DNA of 12,010 nucleotides from Bdellovibrionaceae bacterium UBA5009 (GTDB taxonomy: Bacteria > Bdellovibrionota > Bdellovibrionia > Bdellovibrionales > Bdellovibrionaceae), in NCBI GenBank assembly GCA_002396665.1, contig DGYJ01000018.1:37223-49232 (forward strand), in the 5' to 3' direction. Below the pieces are notes generated by a model. It worked only from the letters and a program-made list of their open reading frames with translations, made no database searches and was not told the origin of the DNA. The position numbers were made by a program, and so were the translations under genes. Positions 1 to 6,298 of the stretch are shown in pieces. Position 1 is the stretch's first letter; each line of letters starts with the position of its first letter.

Positions 1-275
1 GTAAAGGCTCCGCAAAGACCGCGATCCGAAGTTAAAACAACAAGTAAAACCTTTTTCACTTCGATTTTTGGTAACATCAAAGGATGGGTTACTTTTTGTG
101 TCACTGCGATATCTGAAATCATTTTACGCAAAGTTAAAGCATACGGTCTCATGTTCACAATATTGTGCTGAGCCTTTCTTAACTTTGCAGCAGATACAAG
201 CTTCATGGCTTTCGTGATCTGCTGGGTGTTTTTTGTGGACTCAATTCGAGCCCGAATATCCTTCAAATTAGCCAT
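1..275 (-). CDS. atpG: ATP synthase F1 gamma subunit, 3' part missing (window edge)
   Basis: This is the N-terminal 91 residues of the F1 gamma subunit, the central rotating shaft that couples Fo proton flow to catalysis in the alpha3beta3 head. The visible protein begins MANLKDIRARIESTKNTQQI, the classic gamma N-terminal helix, followed by TKAMKLVSAAKLRKA. It ends at the conserved LTSDRGLCGAF motif, where the window stops; the C-terminal helix is outside. The ATG at 273-275 is preceded by TAGGT about 6 nt upstream, so the atpA stop codon (TAG) forms part of this ribosome binding site. Only 8 bp separate it from atpA. atpD and atpC would be expected next, beyond the left edge. Identity is near certain. 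Confidence 0.96.
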   Translation of the reverse strand, partial: MANLKDIRARIESTKNTQQITKAMKLVSAAKLRKAQHNIVNMRPYALTLRKMISDIAVTQKVTHPLMLPKIEVKKVLLVVLTSDRGLCGAF

Positions 276-283
276 TGAATGAC

Positions 284-1816
284 CTATTTTTTTCCAGTTG
301 AAGGTTGAAACACAGCTTTAAACTCGTTCAATGCATCAACTAAAGATTTTTTAGTGTCGTCAGCAATTTGTTTTTTCTCTGCGATGTTTTTCATGATGTG
401 TGAATGTTTTTGTTTCAAGAAATCCAAAACTTCACTCTCATAGCGACGCACGTCTGTCTCTGGGTAAGTATCGACATAACCATTTGTTGCTGCAAAAATA
501 ACAACGATTTGCTCTTCAACTTTAAGAGGTTGGTATTGACCTTGTTTTAAAAGCTCAACAAGACGACGGCCACGGGCCAATTGCATTTGTGTTGCTTTAT
601 CAAGATCAGATGCAAAAGCGGCGAAAGCCTCCATCGCACGATATTGTGCAAGCTCAAGTTTTACTGAACCCGCAACTTGCTTCATCGCTTTAATTTGAGC
701 CGCACCGCCCACACGCGAAACTGATTTACCGATAGAAACCGCTGGACGAATCCCTTTGTAAAACAGATCTGACTCTAGGAAAATCTGTCCGTCTGTGATT
801 GAAATCACATTCGTTGGAATGTAGGCAGAAATATCCCCGGCTTGCGTTTCGATAATTGGAAGTGCAGTTAATGAACCGCCACCCTTATCATCAGAAAGCT
901 TCGCTGCACGCTCTAACAAACGGCTGTGAAGATAGAAAACGTCGCCTGGGTAAGCTTCACGGCCCGGAGGACGACGAAGTAATAATGATAATTGACGATA
1001 CGCCTGGGCTTGTTTTGTCAAATCATCATAGATGATCAAAGCATGTCGACCAGAATCACGGAAATATTCGGCCATTGCAGTGCCAGAATATGCTGCTAGA
1101 AATTGTAGTGGAGCTGGATCTGCGGCGCCAGCAACGATAACCGTTGTGTAGTCCATTGCTCCAGCAGCGCGCAATTTTTCAACAACAACAGCAACTGTTG
1201 ATTGTTTTTGGCCGATGGCTACGTAAAAACAGTGAACGCCTTGTCCTTTTTGATTGATAATTGTATCAATCGCAATAGCTGTTTTACCAGTTTGGCGGTC
1301 ACCAATGATCAACTCGCGTTGTCCACGGCCAATTGGAATCAAAGAGTCAATTGCCTTAATACCTGTCTGCAGTGGCTCGCTGACTGATTTTCTATAAACA
1401 ATACCAGGTGCTTTTAATTCTACGATACGAGAGTGCTCGCTCTTAATAGCGCCGCGACCATCGATTGCAGTTCCCAATGCATCAACGACACGACCCAAAA
1501 GGGCTTCACCTACTGGAACTTGAACGATTTTTTTTGTTCTTTTAACTGTGTCGCCTTCTTTAATATGTCTGTCTTCACCAAAAATAACGATACCCACATG
1601 CGAATCTTCAAGATTCAAAACCATGCCTGAAACTTGATTTGGAAATTCAACAAGCTCACCAGCCATAGCATTTTCAAGGCCATAAACGCGTGCAACACCG
1701 TCACCAACTGATAAAACAGTTCCGGTTTCACTGACTTCAATATTTTTATTGTACTGATTAATCTGTTCTTTAAGAACTCGACTGATTTCGTCTGCGCGAA
1801 TTTGAGTAGTTTCCAT
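284..1816 (-). CDS. atpA: ATP synthase F1 alpha subunit
   Basis: Non-catalytic nucleotide-binding subunit of the F1 head, on the cytoplasmic face of the inner membrane. The protein is 510 residues, close to the family's usual length. It shows an N-terminal beta-barrel region (about 25-95), a Walker A loop GDRQTGKTA at 172-180, a Walker B strand ALIIYDD at about 259-265, and SVSRVGG at 365-371, whose Arg368 matches the arginine finger that completes the catalytic site on the beta subunit. The C-terminal helical bundle follows. The ATG at 1816 has AGAGG six bases upstream. It lies 11 bp after atpH and 8 bp before atpG, so it is an internal gene of the atp operon. No key residue appears missing. 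Confidence 0.98.
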   Translation of the reverse strand: METTQIRADEISRVLKEQINQYNKNIEVSETGTVLSVGDGVARVYGLENAMAGELVEFPNQVSGMVLNLEDSHVGIVIFGEDRHIKEGDTVKRTKKIVQVPVGEALLGRVVDALGTAIDGRGAIKSEHSRIVELKAPGIVYRKSVSEPLQTGIKAIDSLIPIGRGQRELIIGDRQTGKTAIAIDTIINQKGQGVHCFYVAIGQKQSTVAVVVEKLRAAGAMDYTTVIVAGAADPAPLQFLAAYSGTAMAEYFRDSGRHALIIYDDLTKQAQAYRQLSLLLRRPPGREAYPGDVFYLHSRLLERAAKLSDDKGGGSLTALPIIETQAGDISAYIPTNVISITDGQIFLESDLFYKGIRPAVSIGKSVSRVGGAAQIKAMKQVAGSVKLELAQYRAMEAFAAFASDLDKATQMQLARGRRLVELLKQGQYQPLKVEEQIVVIFAATNGYVDTYPETDVRRYESEVLDFLKQKHSHIMKNIAEKKQIADDTKKSLVDALNEFKAVFQPSTGKK

Positions 1817-1827
1817 TTATAACCTCT

Positions 1828-2367
1828 TTATTTAATTAAGCTTTCATTTAAATTTTTAAGATGCATATCCAGGCTGTCGTCAAAAGTCCATCCACCAACC
1901 TGAGCCACAACACCACCAAGTAGTGAGCGATCTTCTTCAAAGGTCAGTGCCACTTTCTTTTTAAGAATTCCTTTAATTTTTTCTTCAAGATTTTTTATCT
2001 GTTCAGACGACAATGCCTTTGCAGATTTAACCACTCCGCGAGTAACTCCGGACTCGTCATCCATCAGGTTTTTATAGGCGTTTGTAATGTTAGTAATTTC
2101 CGAAATTCTTTTTTTATCGATCAAAATTTCAACAAAACGAACGACCTCCGGAGAAAGCCCGCGCCCACTGAAGGCTTTTTTAATGCATTCATCTTTTTGT
2201 TGATCGGTAATTCCTGGATTTACAAAAAGCTCTAGGACAGTGGGATCAGAAACTAGCGCCCCCTCAATGGCCTGAAGGGAGTGAAGGCCTTGGGCTTGCT
2301 GATTGTTCTGTTTAAGAACCATATAAAGAGCTTTTGCATATCTCTTTGATACTTCGCTGATTCTCAT
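1828..2367 (-). CDS. atpH: ATP synthase F1 delta subunit
   Basis: The delta (OSCP-like) subunit sits on top of the alpha3beta3 head and ties it to the peripheral b/b' stalk. The protein is 179 residues, normal for the family. It starts with MRISEVSKRYAKALY, the typical delta N-terminus, and has an all-helical N domain. The C-terminal part contains TFEEDRSLLGGVVAQVGGWTFDDS (from about 143; shown by its key residues LLGG and GG), matching the conserved delta signature in which the DxxLIGG-type turn appears as DRSLLGG. The ATG overlaps the stop of atpF as ATGA (4 bp), a usual sign of translational coupling; GAGG lies about 10 nt upstream. Function is assigned from motif, length and position between atpF and atpA. 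Confidence 0.95.
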   Translation of the reverse strand: MRISEVSKRYAKALYMVLKQNNQQAQGLHSLQAIEGALVSDPTVLELFVNPGITDQQKDECIKKAFSGRGLSPEVVRFVEILIDKKRISEITNITNAYKNLMDDESGVTRGVVKSAKALSSEQIKNLEEKIKGILKKKVALTFEEDRSLLGGVVAQVGGWTFDDSLDMHLKNLNESLIK

Positions 2368-2924
2368 GGGTGTACCGCCTCAACTTTTTTAGAAAATTGC
2401 TCTTGAAGTTGTTGGTGATCATTATTGCCAATATCTTTTGAAAGGACTTGTCTTGCAGACTCGATCGCGTCTTTAGCAATTGTATTTCTAAGCTCTTGAA
2501 TTGCTTTTTCTGTTTCAGCCTGCACAGTTGATTCAGCTTCTTTTTTAATGCGGCTAGAGATTTGCTGACTCTCAGAAATAATTTTATTTCGCATCTCAAC
2601 GGACTCGGCCTCTGCGCGAGCAATGGATTCGTCAGCCGTGCTTCTTAGTTTTCTTAGTTTTTCAGAAATATCGACAAGAATTTTTTCTGCCTCAAGACGA
2701 GCGTGTTTTGATTTTTCTGCTTTTGCCAAATATGAGGCGTGTCTTTCTTTAAAGATTGCTACGATTTTATCTTTTGTTAGATAAATTAGCGCTGCAAATA
2801 AGATTGATAGGTTAATGGCTTGCCACAAAACAACGGTTGGAACTCCGTTTGAATGGTGCTCTGAACCTTCTGCAAGAGCAAAGACCGGCAACACAAGTGT
2901 AAGCATTGTCGCAATTGTTCTCAT
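2364..2924 (-). CDS. atpF: ATP synthase Fo b subunit with signal-peptide-like N-terminus
   Basis: Peripheral-stalk subunit b, anchored in the inner membrane with a long cytoplasmic coiled coil. The 186-residue protein opens with a signal-peptide-like stretch (residues 1-18, MRTIATMLTLVLPVFALA, cleavage after ALA plausible). A short His/Ser linker follows, then a membrane helix at about 31-49 (VVLWQAINLSILFAALIYL) and a highly charged Lys/Glu/Ala-rich coiled coil to the end. Typical E. coli b is about 156 residues and has no cleavable signal; from memory, an N-terminal extension like this occurs in several delta-proteobacterial b subunits. The ATG at 2924 overlaps the atpF' stop as ATGA, and AGGT lies 5 nt upstream. 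The family is secure; signal processing is inferred. Confidence 0.92.
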   Translation of the reverse strand: MRTIATMLTLVLPVFALAEGSEHHSNGVPTVVLWQAINLSILFAALIYLTKDKIVAIFKERHASYLAKAEKSKHARLEAEKILVDISEKLRKLRSTADESIARAEAESVEMRNKIISESQQISSRIKKEAESTVQAETEKAIQELRNTIAKDAIESARQVLSKDIGNNDHQQLQEQFSKKVEAVHP

Positions 2925-3352
2925 GATTTACCTAACATTTTATTGGTGATGGCTAATGCAAGCTGCGGAACTTGTTTTTGCAGCTCGACGACAGCGGCCC
3001 CAATCGAGCCTTTAATTTTGTTGCGATTTTCTTCGATGATTTTTTGGCTTTCATCTTTTGCAGTTGTCACTGACTTTTCGAATTGTTTTTGCGCAACTGT
3101 TTTTGATTCGTGATAAATGGCGCTGATTTTTAAGTTCAGCTCGCGAGCTTCGTGCTGATACTCCATGTGTAAGTCTTCAGCTTTTTTTATAAATTCCTGG
3201 GCTAAATCTTCTGCGCCCTTCGTTTTTTCTTCGCGAAGTAAAAATGCCTTGTGGAATGGATTGTAAACAAGGAATACCAAGGCTGTGAATATAAATATGT
3301 AAATGGCGAATTGTAAAAACGCCGTTTGATTAACGCCTAATTGTTGTAGCAT
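2921..3352 (-). CDS. atpF': ATP synthase Fo b' subunit (second b-type stalk protein)
   Basis: A second b-type peripheral-stalk subunit of 143 residues. It has one membrane helix at about 11-30 (AFLQFAIYIFIFTALVFLVY), a short NPFHKAF turn, then a long Glu/Lys/Ala-rich helix predicted to pair with the b subunit as a heterodimeric stalk. Tandem b'/b genes are known in photosynthetic bacteria, alpha- and delta-proteobacteria (atpF' or atpX). It is the first gene of the atp cluster here: the a and c subunit genes are not upstream, where a bactofilin gene sits instead. The ATG at 3352 has AAAGGG about 6 nt before it; another ATG 4 nt further upstream is in a different frame. Which of the two genes is called b and which b' is inferred from gene order and length. 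Confidence 0.9.
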   Translation of the reverse strand: MLQQLGVNQTAFLQFAIYIFIFTALVFLVYNPFHKAFLLREEKTKGAEDLAQEFIKKAEDLHMEYQHEARELNLKISAIYHESKTVAQKQFEKSVTTAKDESQKIIEENRNKIKGSIGAAVVELQKQVPQLALAITNKMLGKS

Positions 3353-3378
3353 GCATTGCCCTTTGTCTAGGACATCGA

Positions 3379-3406
3379 ATTAGCATTTTTAAAAAGAAAT
3401 GGTCAA
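3379..3406 (-). promoter_or_regulatory. Candidate sigma70-type promoter for the atp operon
   Basis: In the 72-bp gap between the bactofilin stop and atpF', read on the minus strand, TTGACC (3401-3406) and GCTAAT (3379-3384) are separated by 16 bp. These match the -35 and -10 consensus at 5/6 and 4/6 positions. Transcription would start near 3372, leaving a leader of about 20 nt that carries the AAAGGG ribosome binding site. A second TTGACC is directly adjacent (3407-3412). No terminator is visible in the gap, so readthrough from parB-bactofilin may also feed the operon. Confidence 0.4.
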
Positions 3407-3424
3407 GGTCAAATCTAAGTTTGA

Positions 3425-3766
3425 TTATGTCTTGGGCATATATGAGGCGCCTTCAAAAACGACGCCCTCATCAATTCTTAAGCTCGGCGATGTCACCGTG
3501 CCACGAAAGACTGCGGGTGGATGCATTAATACCCGACGACGCGCAAAGATATCACCCTCAACTCTTCCGCTTATGATAACGGTGTCCGCCTCGATCTGAG
3601 CCTCAATATGGGCTTTTTCATTAACAACCAGCGTGTCCTTCGTGAAGATCTCGCCTTTAAATTGTCCGCCGATCTGCGCGGTTCCTTCAAAGCTCAATTT
3701 TCCTTCGAAAAATGAGCCCTCATCAAGAAGAGCCGTCATTGGCTGATTCGAAGCGTTTTGTTCCAT
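3425..3766 (-). CDS. Bactofilin (polymer-forming cytoskeletal protein)
   Basis: A 113-residue bactofilin (formerly DUF583). These proteins form non-polar filaments through a compact right-handed beta-helix and act in cell shape, cell-wall enzyme placement and, in Myxococcus, positioning of the ParABS system. The sequence has short periodic beta-strand repeats across about 12-108, including GKLSFEGTAQIGGQFKGEI, the family-typical ADTVIISGRVEGDIFARRRV and a C-terminal FRGTVTSPSLRIDEGVVFEG. The flanking tails are very short, which is normal for minimal bactofilins. The ATG follows the parB stop with no gap (TAAATG), and GAGGG is about 10 nt upstream, suggesting translational coupling to parB. 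No membrane segment is seen. The family call is firm; a role in segregation is inferred from context. Confidence 0.93.
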   Translation of the reverse strand: MEQNASNQPMTALLDEGSFFEGKLSFEGTAQIGGQFKGEIFTKDTLVVNEKAHIEAQIEADTVIISGRVEGDIFARRRVLMHPPAVFRGTVTSPSLRIDEGVVFEGASYMPKT

Positions 3767-4843
3767 TTATTTTCTGCCCTCGCCCTTTAGTCTTTCAACT
3801 AAAGAGGTTAGCTCCTCATCAGAGTAAAAGTAAATTCCTACTTTTCCTTTTCCTTCTAAATAATCAATAGAAACTCGCGTTCCAAGAATTTTTTGAAGCT
3901 CTTCGCTGAGTCCAGAAATTAGTTTTTTGGTAACAGAACGATCTGTTGTTGGCGCGGCCAATGTGGTGGCTTGCTTGGCCTCAGTTATTTCTTTTTCAAG
4001 GCGTCGAACGCTCCATTTTTCAGCGATACATTTTTTACCTAAAACCTTCACCTTTTCAATATCTGATGATGAAAGCAAAACCTTGGCGTGCCCCTGTGAC
4101 AAAAGGCCATCGGCAACATACTTTTTAATTTCTTCTGGAAGATTTAGTAGGCGCAGAGAGTTCGCAATTGTCGCGCGCTCTTTACCAACTTGTTCTGCAA
4201 CATCAGCTTGAGATAGGCCGAATTCTTTAGTTAATCTTTCGTAAGCCATGGCCTCATCAATGGGGTTAAGGTCTTCCCGTTGAATATTCTCAATTAACGA
4301 AAGCTCGAGGGTTTTTTGATGATCGTAGTCCTTAATAAGCACTGGAACTTCGTGAAGCCCAGCCATTTGGGCCGCTCTCCAGCGTCTTTCACCAGCGACG
4401 ATTTCAAATTTTCCATCTTTAGTTTTTCGAACAATTAAAGGTTGTAAAATGCCGTGTTTTTTAATTGATAGCGAAAGCTCGTTAAGACCTTCATTTGAAA
4501 AATTGTGTCTTGGTTGATACTCGCCTGCTTGTAGTTTCTCGATACTTAACTGCCACACTTTTCCCTGTAGACTTGGAGCACCGCCAGCGTCTCCAACAGG
4601 GGCAAATGTCAGCTCAGATTTTTTTACAGCTTCGCTAACAATTTGTTGTTCCGTCTGAGTCTGCGTTTTTTGTGGCACAGCGTTTGTTGGAGCTTGAGTT
4701 TTGCTGTTATCAGCCAAAGAATTTCTGGCGCTTACTTGTGTGGACGACGCTGAGCTGTCTTCGAATCCACCGCCCAACAATGAACCAAGACCACGGCCTA
4801 GAGCTTTCTTTTTGTTTTTATTTTCAATAATTAAATCAGACAT
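3767..4843 (-). CDS. parB: ParB, parS-binding CTPase of chromosome segregation
   Basis: ParB binds parS, loads as a CTP-gated clamp and forms the partition complex moved by ParA. Using the ATG at 4843 the protein is 358 residues. In order: an N-terminal ParA-contact motif ALGRGLGSLLGG (about 14-25); a long Ser/Gln/Thr-rich linker (about 27-90); the ParB/Sulfiredoxin domain with QPRHNF and the CTP-binding motif GERRWRA (about 151-157); ENIQRE (about 185-190); a helix-turn-helix LSQADVAEQVGKERATIANS (about 210-229); and a C-terminal dimerisation domain (about 307-353). A GTG at 4852 would add three residues, but AGGTGA lies 5 nt before the ATG and nothing comparable precedes the GTG. The gene overlaps the parA stop by 8 bp and abuts the bactofilin. 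Confidence 0.97.
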   Translation of the reverse strand: MSDLIIENKNKKKALGRGLGSLLGGGFEDSSASSTQVSARNSLADNSKTQAPTNAVPQKTQTQTEQQIVSEAVKKSELTFAPVGDAGGAPSLQGKVWQLSIEKLQAGEYQPRHNFSNEGLNELSLSIKKHGILQPLIVRKTKDGKFEIVAGERRWRAAQMAGLHEVPVLIKDYDHQKTLELSLIENIQREDLNPIDEAMAYERLTKEFGLSQADVAEQVGKERATIANSLRLLNLPEEIKKYVADGLLSQGHAKVLLSSSDIEKVKVLGKKCIAEKWSVRRLEKEITEAKQATTLAAPTTDRSVTKKLISGLSEELQKILGTRVSIDYLEGKGKVGIYFYSDEELTSLVERLKGEGRK

Positions 4844-5663
4844 TTGCTTCACCTAAGTTTTGATTTTGTTCTGCTTTTGTTGAAGCCACAATCTCGGCCT
4901 CTGTGCGCTGATCGACTTCTTTTGCAAGCTCTAGATACTTAAGAGCCCCGATGGACTTGCCGTCGTATTCAAATATGGATTGCCCGTGGCTTGGAGCTTC
5001 GGAAAGTCTTACATTCCTAGGAATAATGGCGCTAAAAACTTTGTCACCGAAATGGTTTTTAATTTCAGAAACTACCTGATGGCTAAGGTTGTTTCGCGTA
5101 TCAAACATTGTAAGCACAATGCCTTCGATGTGAAGCTGCGGATTCAGGCTTTTTTTAATAAGCCCTGCAGTGTTTAGTAATTGGCTTAGTCCTTCTAGCG
5201 CATAATATTCACACTGTAGCGGAACCAAAAAACTAGTCGCAGCAGTTAATGCATTAAGCGTTAACATTCCAAGCGATGGCGGACAGTCTATTAATATATA
5301 GTCAAATTGATCGTGGTGATTGGCGAGGGCTTTTTTCAGCATAAATTCACGCTGTGGAACATCAACCAGTTCAATCTCTGCACCAACAAGATCTGGATTT
5401 GCCGAAATAAGTGTAAGGAATGGTCTTTTTGTATCAATCAGGCATTCTTCAATTGTTTTTTCACCAATAAGTACATGATAGATATTGGAATCTTGGCTTT
5501 CGTATCTTTTAATACCAAGACCGCTTGACGCATTGCCCTGTGGATCCATATCGATTAGCAAAACTCTTTTCTTTAGCTTTGAAAGACCAAAGGCAAGGTT
5601 TACCGAAGAAGTTGTCTTCCCGACGCCGCCCTTTTGATTCGCAATACAAATAATTTTTGCCAC
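4836..5663 (-). CDS. parA: ParA/Soj chromosome-partitioning ATPase
   Basis: A Walker-type ATPase that binds DNA non-specifically as an ATP dimer and pulls ParB-parS complexes apart. With the GTG start at 5663 it has 275 residues, beginning MAKIICIANQKGGVGKTT: deviant Walker A KGGVGKTT at 11-18, Walker A' LLIDMDPQGN at 35-44, Walker B ILIDCPPS at 123-130, and the C-terminal PRNVRLSEAPSHG region typical of chromosomal ParA. There is no N-terminal helix-turn-helix, as expected for the Soj type. A longer frame to a TTG at 5711 exists, but the alignment begins at the GTG, which has GGAGG 4 nt upstream. A perfect parS lies 93 bp upstream, so feedback by ParB on the promoter is possible. A weak TTGAAA -35-like hexamer precedes the gene, but no convincing -10 was found. 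It is followed by parB with an 8-bp overlap. Confidence 0.97.
   Translation of the reverse strand: MAKIICIANQKGGVGKTTSSVNLAFGLSKLKKRVLLIDMDPQGNASSGLGIKRYESQDSNIYHVLIGEKTIEECLIDTKRPFLTLISANPDLVGAEIELVDVPQREFMLKKALANHHDQFDYILIDCPPSLGMLTLNALTAATSFLVPLQCEYYALEGLSQLLNTAGLIKKSLNPQLHIEGIVLTMFDTRNNLSHQVVSEIKNHFGDKVFSAIIPRNVRLSEAPSHGQSIFEYDGKSIGALKYLELAKEVDQRTEAEIVASTKAEQNQNLGEANV
4849..4854 (-). promoter_or_regulatory. Ribosome binding site of parB (decides start)
   Basis: Read on the minus strand, AGGTGA ends 5 nt before the ATG at 4843 and lies inside the end of parA. It supports the ATG as the parB start; the in-frame GTG at 4852-4850 is itself within this Shine-Dalgarno sequence. Confidence 0.7.
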
Positions 5664-5667
5664 AGAA

Positions 5668-5672
5668 CCTCC
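5668..5672 (-). promoter_or_regulatory. Ribosome binding site of parA (decides start)
   Basis: GGAGG on the minus strand lies 4 nt before the GTG at 5663. It favours this start over the TTG 48 bp upstream, which has no such site. The position also matches where ParA homology starts. Confidence 0.7.
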
Positions 5673-5755
5673 GCTTTGTGAAAATTTGCTCTTCAGACAT
5701 GTTTTTTTCAAGAACTTTCTACTTTCGTCTTAAGATTTCGCGCTTTTTTACCGAG

Positions 5756-6274
5756 ATGTTCCACGTGGAACAAAAATCACTCTTTGTTTTTATATTATTA
5801 TCTGTCCTTGCGTTTTCAGGTTGTGAAAAGGCAGACCCAAATCCTGAGCTAAAGGATCCAATATATGCGGACCTGCAGGATCAGCTGTCGAGCACAGAAA
5901 AGGCCTTGGTTGAATCAAATAAAAACGCAGATGAACAGAAAAACCTTCTTGAAAATGCCCCGGCACAGTCAGGACAGGCCGCTGTGTATAGAAAAAGATA
6001 TTTTCAGGCTCAAAGCATCTCGGATAGGCTCTCTCAGCAAATAAAATATTGGAAAGTTCGAATAGAGGAAAGAAAGCTACTTAGTCGCAAATCATACTTG
6101 TTATCTTTAAAAGATAAAAAGTCTTGGCCAGATCCAAAAGAATATGAAATTTATCTGTCTGAAAAAAAGTTGCGCCAGGCAAAGGTTGAGTGGGATGCAA
6201 AAAAACGTATAGAGGACTTCAAAAATCTATCTGCAAGCGAAAAAAAGGGCGCCGCAGAGAAAAAAGAAGAATAG
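5756..6274 (+). CDS. Small probable lipoprotein of unknown function, bracketed by parS sites
   Basis: I do not recognise this 172-residue protein. It begins MFHVEQKSLFVFILLSVLAFSGC: a hydrophobic segment (about 8-21) followed by Cys23 in the context FSGC, an imperfect lipobox (Phe at -3), so a secreted lipoprotein is likely. The rest is hydrophilic, rich in Lys, Glu, Gln and Ala, with stretches compatible with coiled coil (about 35-70 and 85-165) and no visible catalytic motif. The stop is TAG at 6272-6274. The first six codons are written by a parS site, and an identical parS lies 3 bp after the stop. It is the only plus-strand gene in the window. The start is uncertain: only a weak GAG precedes the ATG, and an in-frame ATG at 5699 would give a longer, more basic N-terminus but also lacks a ribosome binding site. 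A weak TAAGAT -10-like hexamer lies at 5731-5736. Confidence 0.75.
   Translation: MFHVEQKSLFVFILLSVLAFSGCEKADPNPELKDPIYADLQDQLSSTEKALVESNKNADEQKNLLENAPAQSGQAAVYRKRYFQAQSISDRLSQQIKYWKVRIEERKLLSRKSYLLSLKDKKSWPDPKEYEIYLSEKKLRQAKVEWDAKKRIEDFKNLSASEKKGAAEKKEE
5757..5772. promoter_or_regulatory. parS: parS centromere site 1 (inside a start codon)
   Basis: TGTTCCACGTGGAACA is a perfect 16-bp palindrome. It fits the widespread bacterial parS pattern TGTTNCACGTGNAACA recognised by chromosomal ParB, and parB lies less than 1 kb away. It sits 93 bp upstream of parA. Its first two bases are the TG of the lipoprotein gene's ATG, so the site also codes for the first residues of that protein. Confidence 0.93.
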
Positions 6275-6277
6275 CGA

Positions 6278-6293
6278 TGTTCCACGTGGAACA
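6278..6293. promoter_or_regulatory. parS: parS centromere site 2
   Basis: A second exact copy of TGTTCCACGTGGAACA, 521 bp from the first. With one flanking base on each side it extends to an 18-bp perfect palindrome (6277-6294). It lies in the short gap between the convergent 3' ends of the lipoprotein gene (stop at 6274) and rsmG (stop at 6299). Two intact copies next to parAB support a functional ParB loading region. Confidence 0.93.
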
Positions 6294-6298
6294 TGTGT

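Noticed and set aside
2312..2623. A 103-residue open frame on the minus strand overlapping atpF and atpH
   Set aside because: It is out of frame with two solid ATP synthase genes, has no recognisable motif, and its Lys/Leu-rich composition reflects the coiled-coil codons of atpF.
3399..3599. A plus-strand frame antisense to the bactofilin
   Set aside because: There is no ribosome binding site or motif, and the sequence is explained by the bactofilin on the other strand.
5346..5361. A third possible parS in parA (TTCACGCTGTGGAACA)
   Set aside because: Only the right half GTGGAACA matches; the left half is out of register by an extra base and the palindrome is broken, so ParB binding is unlikely.
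5699..5755. A longer N-terminus for the lipoprotein from the ATG at 5699
   Set aside because: No ribosome binding site precedes it and it would bury the signal segment behind 19 extra residues; still possible, so noted in the gene entry.
6262..6294. The parS 2 palindrome as a terminator for the yidC-rsmG operon
   Set aside because: The 18-bp palindrome is followed on the minus strand by T-rich sequence, but the T-run starts several bases after the stem, is interrupted by C, and the palindrome is fully explained by parS.
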